Shown here: positions 6,809 through 10,729 of the stretch, in pieces
Numbering within the stretch: position 1 is the stretch's first letter
Layout: each line of letters starts with the position of its first letter
Assembly: GCA_019695435.1 (NCBI GenBank)
Contig: JACTVF010000058.1
Span: forward strand, 1 to 10,729
Direction: 5' to 3'
Length of the DNA: 10,729 bases
Source of the DNA: Methanoregulaceae archaeon
GTDB taxonomy: Archaea; Halobacteriota; Methanomicrobia; Methanomicrobiales; Methanospirillaceae
Position numbers and translations under genes: made by a program
The notes under the pieces: model-generated
The model's input: only the letters and a program-made list of their open reading frames with translations
Databases searched by the model: none
Told to the model about the DNA's origin: nothing

Positions 6809-6892
6809 CGCTGAGGGGGGGAATTGAACCCCCGAGGCACTTTCGCACCACAGGCTTTCCAGGCCTGCGCCCTACCGCTAGACTACCTCAGC
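6809..6892 (-). tRNA. tRNA-Ser (anticodon GGA)
   Basis: The minus strand forms an 84-nt class II tRNA. The acceptor stem GCTGAGG (6892-6886) pairs with CCTCAGC (6816-6810), with discriminator G (6809) as expected for serine. The anticodon stem CAGGC/GCCTG encloses CTGGAAA, giving anticodon GGA (6860-6858). A long variable arm (TGGTGC GAAA GTGCC) confirms the serine type. The T arm has GGGGGTTCAATTCCCCC. No CCA is encoded and no intron is seen. It lies 49 bases downstream of cbf5 on the same strand. A TATTTTTTTAAT tract at plus 6921-6932 is a possible promoter for it. Confidence 0.97.
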
Positions 6893-6920
6893 AAAAAGTG
6901 TATCCCATGTATTTGCCGGG

Positions 6921-6932
6921 TATTTTTTTAAT
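6921..6932 (-). promoter_or_regulatory. Possible TATA element for tRNA-Ser / end of cbf5 unit
   Basis: The minus strand reads ATTAAAAAAATA about 34 bases before the 5' end of the mature tRNA-Ser. It is AT-rich and correctly placed if transcription starts a few bases before the tRNA. It follows the cbf5 stop by only about 10 bases. Because it reads as A rather than T on the transcribed sense, it is a promoter candidate rather than a terminator for cbf5. Confidence 0.35.
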
Positions 6933-6941
6933 GCTATCCCT

Positions 6942-7904
6942 TCATGGTATCGGCTTTTTCGGTTTTTCCGGTGCGCAGGCCTTCTTCCAGCCTCTCGGAT
7001 ACGTGCCAGGGGCAAGGAAGACTGTAGTCATGGCGATAAAGAGGCCGGTCTTCCCGGGTTTCAAAGTCGCGGATCCAGCAAGCGCTTTTCCAAGGCCAAC
7101 GAACTCCCGTTTCTGCGAGAGGACAGCGACGATCTGATCTTTTTTGAATTCGTCGCAGCTGAGCACCCCCACGCCCGCCAGTACCGCACCGTGGCAGAGC
7201 GCGTCGACAGCGGTATCGCGCACGACAACGGTGGGGAGATCGGGAACTGCTGCATCGACCGAGACTACCATGGCATTCAGCGCTGCCCGGTTCCCGGCCG
7301 CCGCAGCGCAGCAGGCGTCCTGAATCTCGTGGAGCGTGTGCATGGTGTGTTCGTCAAAGACGCCTGACCGGGTCCGGCGCAGCTCCTGCATGTGCGCCCC
7401 GACGCCGAGCGCGAGGCCCATGTGGTGGCAGAGCGAGCGGATGTAGGTACCCGCATCGCACTGCACCTTAAAGAGCACCAGTCTTCCCGCCACATCCAGG
7501 ATCTCCAGTTTCTGGATGGCACGGATGCGCAGCAGGCGTTTGACCGCGCTCCTCCGGGGCGGGCGCTGGTAGATACGGCCGGTAAATTCTGCTGCGACCT
7601 CATCGATACGCTGCCGGTCCACATCCTTGTGCAGCCGCATCAGGCAGATATACTCCTTCTCGTGTTTCAGGAGCAGCGGCGCGAGGCGCACCGCGTTCCC
7701 GAGCATCACGAGAAGTATCCCCGACACCTGCGGGTCAAGCGTGCCCGCGTGGCCGACCTGGCAGCCGAGCATCTTTCCCACCCATGCGGCTACCTGGTGG
7801 CTCGAAGGCCCCCGGGGCTTGTCGATCACGATAATGCCCGCGCCATGCCAGCGCGGTGGAGTGCCCGTTTGTCCCTCTATCGGGGTTTCCTGTGGTGTCG
7901 TCAT
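6942..7904 (-). CDS. cbf5: H/ACA RNP pseudouridine synthase Cbf5 (TruB family)
   Basis: Catalytic subunit of the archaeal H/ACA guide RNP, which isomerises uridine to pseudouridine in rRNA and can also act on tRNA position 55. The 320-aa protein has a short Pro/Thr-rich leader, then IIVIDKPRGPSSH (residues 24-36). The catalytic-loop motif HAGTLDPQVSG puts the nucleophile at Asp57. GTYIRSLCHHMG is the TruB-family RNA-contact motif. The C-terminal PUA domain starts near DLPTVVVRDTAVDALCHGA and runs to KALAGSATL, and the tail ends with APGTYPRGWK, typical of Cbf5. All expected elements are present. The ATG overlaps the hemD stop (ATGA). Only a weak GGAT precedes it, so translation probably depends on hemD. 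It was preferred over bacterial-type TruB because of the PUA ending and the archaeal setting. Confidence 0.95.
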   Translation of the reverse strand: MTTPQETPIEGQTGTPPRWHGAGIIVIDKPRGPSSHQVAAWVGKMLGCQVGHAGTLDPQVSGILLVMLGNAVRLAPLLLKHEKEYICLMRLHKDVDRQRIDEVAAEFTGRIYQRPPRRSAVKRLLRIRAIQKLEILDVAGRLVLFKVQCDAGTYIRSLCHHMGLALGVGAHMQELRRTRSGVFDEHTMHTLHEIQDACCAAAAGNRAALNAMVVSVDAAVPDLPTVVVRDTAVDALCHGAVLAGVGVLSCDEFKKDQIVAVLSQKREFVGLGKALAGSATLKPGKTGLFIAMTTVFLAPGTYPRGWKKACAPEKPKKPIP

Positions 7905-8593
7905 CGTATTATCCGTATCTTTCCCCGGTATTCGTTTAAGGCACCAAGTGTCCCCTCAAGCGATCCGTCCCCGGTAATTGCGGGCAGCGTTCCCCCGCAC
8001 ATCATCGCTTCGGCCGTGATATCCCCGATGGCCATCACCAGCAGGTCGGTGCGGGGTGTCCAGATCGCTTTCTTATACGACATCGCGCTTGTAAAAAGGA
8101 TGGCCTCGGCCTTGTCGAGGTCAAGTGGCTCGTTCGTGGGCACGAGCCGGTAGCAGCGGAACTCCCGTGCGATCCCTCCCTCCTGTGCAATCGAATCGAT
8201 AAGGGGGGCGTTCGGGACATTTGCACGGGGAAGGCCGATTGATTTCCCTTTGATCCAGTCCCCGAGGTACGGGACGAAGTCGCGCGAGTAGAACCCGGGC
8301 AGGGTTTCGCAGGTGATCCCGCACCGCGCGAGTTCCCGTGCCGTTTCGGGGCCGATCGCGATGACCCGGGGGGTCTTTTTGAGGTGGGGGGCAAGGATTT
8401 TTGCCGGAAGTGCGCTCGTGAAAAAGATGCAATCGAACTCCCCGCGTTCCACGGCCCCGGCAAACGCGGAGACGACCTCCTCCTGGATCTCCGACCGGAG
8501 CGGGTGGACGCTGTAGCACGCGTGCCCGAACGCTGCGCACCGGGCTGCGTCCCGCGCCTCCTTTCCCGCAAGACGGGTGACTGCGATCTTCAT
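7901..8593 (-). CDS. hemD: Uroporphyrinogen-III synthase
   Basis: HemD closes hydroxymethylbilane to uroporphyrinogen III with inversion of ring D. This is the branch-point precursor for coenzyme F430, corrinoids, siroheme and heme in methanogens. From ATG 8593 the product is 230 aa. It shows the two-lobed pattern of a divergent family: CIFFTSALP and later AILFTSAMS (matching beta-strand ends of the two lobes), VIAIGPETARELARCGI and VMAIGDITAEAM, and a GLPRANVPNAPL segment. ATG 8593 gives MKIAVTRL, the normal family beginning; the upstream ATG at 8632 would add 13 residues unlike the family. A TATA-like CTTATCATA sits about 25 bases upstream. The last bases overlap cbf5. Other tetrapyrrole genes are not in view. 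Confidence 0.9.
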   Translation of the reverse strand: MKIAVTRLAGKEARDAARCAAFGHACYSVHPLRSEIQEEVVSAFAGAVERGEFDCIFFTSALPAKILAPHLKKTPRVIAIGPETARELARCGITCETLPGFYSRDFVPYLGDWIKGKSIGLPRANVPNAPLIDSIAQEGGIAREFRCYRLVPTNEPLDLDKAEAILFTSAMSYKKAIWTPRTDLLVMAIGDITAEAMMCGGTLPAITGDGSLEGTLGALNEYRGKIRIIR

Positions 8594-8612
8594 TACGGAT
8601 TCATCATCCCTG

Positions 8613-8621
8613 TATGATAAG
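8613..8621 (-). promoter_or_regulatory. TATA-like box for hemD-cbf5
   Basis: CTTATCATA on the minus strand is centred about 25 bases before the hemD ATG at 8593. The region between holds GGGATGATGAAT, which could act as a weak ribosome-binding site if transcription starts further upstream. It shares a 77-base divergent spacer with the permease gene. Confidence 0.35.
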
Positions 8622-8640
8622 ATGGTATGCATTTCGGTTG

Positions 8641-8648
8641 ATTTATGT
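8641..8648 (+). promoter_or_regulatory. TATA-like box for the permease gene
   Basis: ATTTATGT is centred 26-27 bases before the ATG at 8671. No Shine-Dalgarno lies between them (TTCTCCTGTACCTTCTGCT), which fits a leaderless transcript beginning at the start codon. It also argues against the in-frame ATG at 8614. Confidence 0.45.
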
Positions 8649-8670
8649 TCATTCTCCTGTACCTTCTGCT

Positions 8671-9885
8671 ATGATCGAGATCGTGATCGGGACGCTGCTC
8701 GGAGTCCTCCTCGGCACCATCAGCGGCCTTGTCCCCGGTGTGCACGCGAACACGCTCGCGGGAATCCTGCTGGGTGCACAGGCAATCCTCCTCGCCATGC
8801 TCGGGCCGCTTGCCCTTGCAGGTGCGATGTTTGCCGCCCTGATCACACACACGTTTGTCGAGTCGGTCCCGTCCACATTTCTCGGGGTTCCCGATGCGGA
8901 TACTTCGCTTTCCGTCCTCCCGGCGCACGCCCTCTGCCTTGAAGGGAATGGCGAGGAAGCGGTCAGAATCGCAGCGCTCGGGAGCGCCTGCGCAATCATC
9001 ATCGCCGTCCCGCTTTCGGTACTATGTTACCTGTTCCTCCCCGCCCTCCAGCCGTTTTTTGACTGGGGCATCGGGATCCTGATCGTCGCGGTCATCGGGT
9101 ACATGATCGTCATGAGCGAATCGCCCTGCTGGGCGCTCTCGATCTTTACCGTCTCCGGCCTTCTCGGGGTGTTTGCCATGCGGTACGAATTTTTAAGCTG
9201 GCACCTTCTCGGGGGAACAAATGCGATTCTTATGCCCCTTCTCACGGGTCTCTTTGGGATATCCGTCCTGCTGGTCGCATCGCAGGGGGCGCTGCCGGTG
9301 CAGCAATTCCGGGGCCTGCGGGTGGAGAACGGGACCGTGGTAAAGTGTTCCCTTCTTGGCACCCTTGCCGGGATTGCAGTCGGCTGGCTGCCCGGGCTCT
9401 CGACAGCGACAGCGAATGGTGCACTGGCATCGGTGATCGGGTACGAGAAGGACCGCAGGGCCTATATCCTTGCCACGAGTGCGGCAAATACGGCCAATGC
9501 GTTCATCGGGCTTGCCGCGCTCTTTGCTCTCTCCCGAATGCGTAACGGCGTGATGGTCGCGCTTGCGGAACTGCCGCTCCCGTCAATGAGTGAACTGATG
9601 ATCATCGGCGTCCTTGCGGCCTGCCTCGCGTATGTTATCACCGTGTGGCTTTCGCGTTCGGCAGGATGGCTCAACGGGATCAACGGACGGATGCTCAACC
9701 GGGCGGTGATCTTTTTTGTGGTGGGCCTCTGCATTGTCCTCACCGGGCCGTTTGGGATCTTCATCCTTGTCCTTGCCACGGTCCTCGGGCTCGTGCCGCA
9801 TATTGTGAATGTATCCCGGGTCTACTGCATGGGCACGATCATGATCCCGGTGATCCTGTACTCGTTTGGCATCGCGTGGGTCTGA
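8671..9885 (+). CDS. TctA-like (DUF112) membrane permease, stand-alone
   Basis: A 404-aa polytopic membrane protein with around ten hydrophobic segments. It resembles the TctA large subunit of tripartite tricarboxylate transporters. Two related glycine-rich repeats mark the halves: GTLLGTISG..PG around residues 7-23 and GTLAGIAVGWLPG at 230-242. After the first comes FLGVPDADTSLSVLPAHALCL then GEEAVRIAALGSA, which parallels the IPGTPASAATALDGYPMAKKGEAGRALGIAA type of sequence in TctA proteins. The first PG is followed by VHAN rather than the usual LGA-type residues, as a separate archaeal branch might show. No TctB or substrate-binding TctC gene is near, so substrate and partners are unknown. 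ATG 8671 was chosen because it starts just before the first repeat and has a TATA box at leaderless spacing; ATG 8614 would add a 19-residue, poorly hydrophobic leader. Confidence 0.82.
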   Translation: MIEIVIGTLLGVLLGTISGLVPGVHANTLAGILLGAQAILLAMLGPLALAGAMFAALITHTFVESVPSTFLGVPDADTSLSVLPAHALCLEGNGEEAVRIAALGSACAIIIAVPLSVLCYLFLPALQPFFDWGIGILIVAVIGYMIVMSESPCWALSIFTVSGLLGVFAMRYEFLSWHLLGGTNAILMPLLTGLFGISVLLVASQGALPVQQFRGLRVENGTVVKCSLLGTLAGIAVGWLPGLSTATANGALASVIGYEKDRRAYILATSAANTANAFIGLAALFALSRMRNGVMVALAELPLPSMSELMIIGVLAACLAYVITVWLSRSAGWLNGINGRMLNRAVIFFVVGLCIVLTGPFGIFILVLATVLGLVPHIVNVSRVYCMGTIMIPVILYSFGIAWV

Positions 9886-9918
9886 CACCCGTCGGCATCT
9901 GGTTCCGGTGATCCATGG

Positions 9919-9926
9919 ATTTTTTA
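9919..9926 (+). promoter_or_regulatory. TATA-like box for nop5
   Basis: ATTTTTTA is centred 28 bases before the ATG at 9951. The bases before the ATG (CGCTTAGTTCCTATC) contain no ribosome-binding site. This fits a leaderless mRNA and a promoter independent of the permease gene, which ends 65 bases earlier. Confidence 0.45.
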
Positions 9927-9950
9927 CCCGTGCGCCGCTTAGTTCCTATC

Positions 9951-10729
9951 ATGCAGTCCTGCTGGTTCGGGGATATTTCAGATGGAACCTGCAAGCCGTT
10001 TACTGGTGATGCCGCCGCATGTGCCCGCCGTGTCCGGGAGATCCGTACCAGCATGGACGCCTTTGTGCCCCCTGACTGGCAGCAGGCCGTCTCCTGCGGG
10101 GTCTGCCGCGACCGTGCGGAATACCTCGCGCTGCTCCAGAAGGTCTGTATTGCAGGATCGGAACAGGCCGTCCGGGAGCAGTACGCGGCAAAAGATGTGG
10201 AACTGCTCCAGATGGTCAGGACGCTCGATGAGATGGATACGGTTACAAACGTCCTCTCCGAGAGGGTTGCGGACTGGTACCAGATCCGCCACCCCTCGTT
10301 CTCCCGCAAATACCGCAGAACTCCGGCGCACGTGCTGGTCAAATCCATCAGCGAGCGGAACCGGGATCGCGGCGGAGGCGGGGGAGCGCTCGGGAAGGTC
10401 GCCGCAGAGATCATGAGCCTTGCCGATGCCCGGACAGCTCTCGCAAAAGAGGTGTCGGCACGGGCCTGCGAGGTGATGCCCAACACGAGCGCGCTTATCG
10501 GCGGGCTCGTTGCCGCCCGTCTCCTCTCCCACGCGGGGGGCTTGAAGGAACTCTCCCGGCTTCCTGCAAGCGGGATTCAGGTGCTCGGCGCCCGGACCGC
10601 GCTCTTTGCGCACATCCGCACCCATGCTCCTGCCCCCAAGCACGGGATCATCTTCCAGCACCGGAGGGTGCACAACGCTCCCCGCGAAGTGAGAGGGAAA
10701 GTCGCCCGTGTGCTTGCCGGGAAACTGGC
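9951..10729 (+). CDS. nop5: C/D box RNP scaffold protein Nop5 (Nop56/58), C-terminus cut by window
   Basis: Nop5 bridges fibrillarin and L7Ae on C/D guide RNAs that direct 2'-O-methylation of rRNA and tRNA. The frame stays open from ATG 9951 to the window end (259 codons), so the stop lies outside. The call rests on the Nop domain from about residue 150: MPNTSALIGGLVAARLLSHAGGL, LPASGIQVLGARTALF, then PKHGIIFQH near 228-236 and REVRGKVARVLAGKL. The N-terminal fibrillarin-binding part (starting MQSCWFGD) is divergent and Cys-rich (C4, C14, C24, C49, C52, C66). The coiled-coil region is short and interrupted by five glycines at 141-145. Fibrillarin usually follows nop5 in archaea and is expected just beyond the edge. 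Confidence 0.93.
   Translation, partial: MQSCWFGDISDGTCKPFTGDAAACARRVREIRTSMDAFVPPDWQQAVSCGVCRDRAEYLALLQKVCIAGSEQAVREQYAAKDVELLQMVRTLDEMDTVTNVLSERVADWYQIRHPSFSRKYRRTPAHVLVKSISERNRDRGGGGGALGKVAAEIMSLADARTALAKEVSARACEVMPNTSALIGGLVAARLLSHAGGLKELSRLPASGIQVLGARTALFAHIRTHAPAPKHGIIFQHRRVHNAPREVRGKVARVLAGKL

Noticed and set aside
6026..6892. A small integrated element beside tRNA-Ser carrying the methyltransferase
   Set aside because: There is no integrase, no duplicated tRNA 3' end in the window and no break in the operon; the methyltransferase overlaps iorB directly.
7392..8153. A 253-codon plus-strand frame opposite cbf5 and hemD
   Set aside because: The opposite strand holds canonical Cbf5 and HemD motifs; this frame shows none.
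8594..8610. C-box-like GATGATGA in the hemD leader
   Set aside because: No matching D box at guide-RNA distance; it is more simply part of the hemD leader.
9978..10673. Minus-strand frames of 231 and 215 codons near the right edge
   Set aside because: The plus strand carries nop5 with an unmistakable Nop domain; the antisense frames look like composition shadows.
1..10729. CRISPR arrays, insertion sequences and long tandem repeats
   Set aside because: I looked for regularly spaced repeats, transposase motifs and inverted-repeat ends on both strands and saw none; nearly all of the window is accounted for by ordinary genes.

Overview
The window looks like chromosome from a methanogenic archaeon, most likely of the order Methanomicrobiales (Methanoregula-like). 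That placement is inferred from gene content and protein style, not from a database search. The archaeal signs are H/ACA and C/D guide-RNP proteins (Cbf5 and Nop5), an e-MtaB-type methylthiotransferase, ferredoxin-linked indolepyruvate oxidoreductase, TATA-box promoters close to start codons, and tRNA genes without an encoded CCA. The DNA is fairly GC-rich and tightly packed. Several gene pairs overlap by 1-4 bases.

Layout, left to right. (1) Positions 1-921, minus strand: nadX followed by the first 46 codons of nadC, part of de novo NAD synthesis from aspartate. (2) 1050-2312, plus: a MiaB/e-MtaB-like tRNA methylthiotransferase. (3) 2414-2950, plus, and 2965-3420, minus: two unrecognised convergent genes, one a soluble helical protein and one a two-helix membrane protein with a probable beta domain. 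(4) 3465-3538, minus: tRNA-Ile(GAU), divergent from the next operon. (5) 3673-6745, plus: iorA-iorB-DNA methyltransferase, overlapping at ATGA and TGATG junctions. (6) 6809-6892, minus: tRNA-Ser(GGA). (7) 6942-8593, minus: hemD then cbf5, overlapping by ATGA. (8) 8671-9885, plus: a stand-alone TctA-like (DUF112) permease. (9) 9951 to the window end, plus: nop5, cut by the window edge.

The genes fall into three themes: cofactor synthesis (NAD, and tetrapyrrole for F430/corrinoid/heme), ferredoxin-dependent 2-oxoacid chemistry of aromatic amino acids, and RNA maturation (tRNA thiomethylation, pseudouridylation, 2'-O-methylation, two tRNAs). At least four transcription units (nadX, the 151-aa membrane protein, the permease and nop5), and perhaps hemD, show a TATA-like box about 25-28 bases before the ATG and little or no Shine-Dalgarno, which suggests leaderless mRNAs.

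I see no mobile element, CRISPR array, phage gene or clear undescribed multi-gene system; this is mostly core genome. The best candidates for a second look are the orphan beta-class DNA methyltransferase coupled to iorAB, the two unknown proteins at 2414-3420, the unusual Nop5 N-terminus, and the solitary TctA-like permease.
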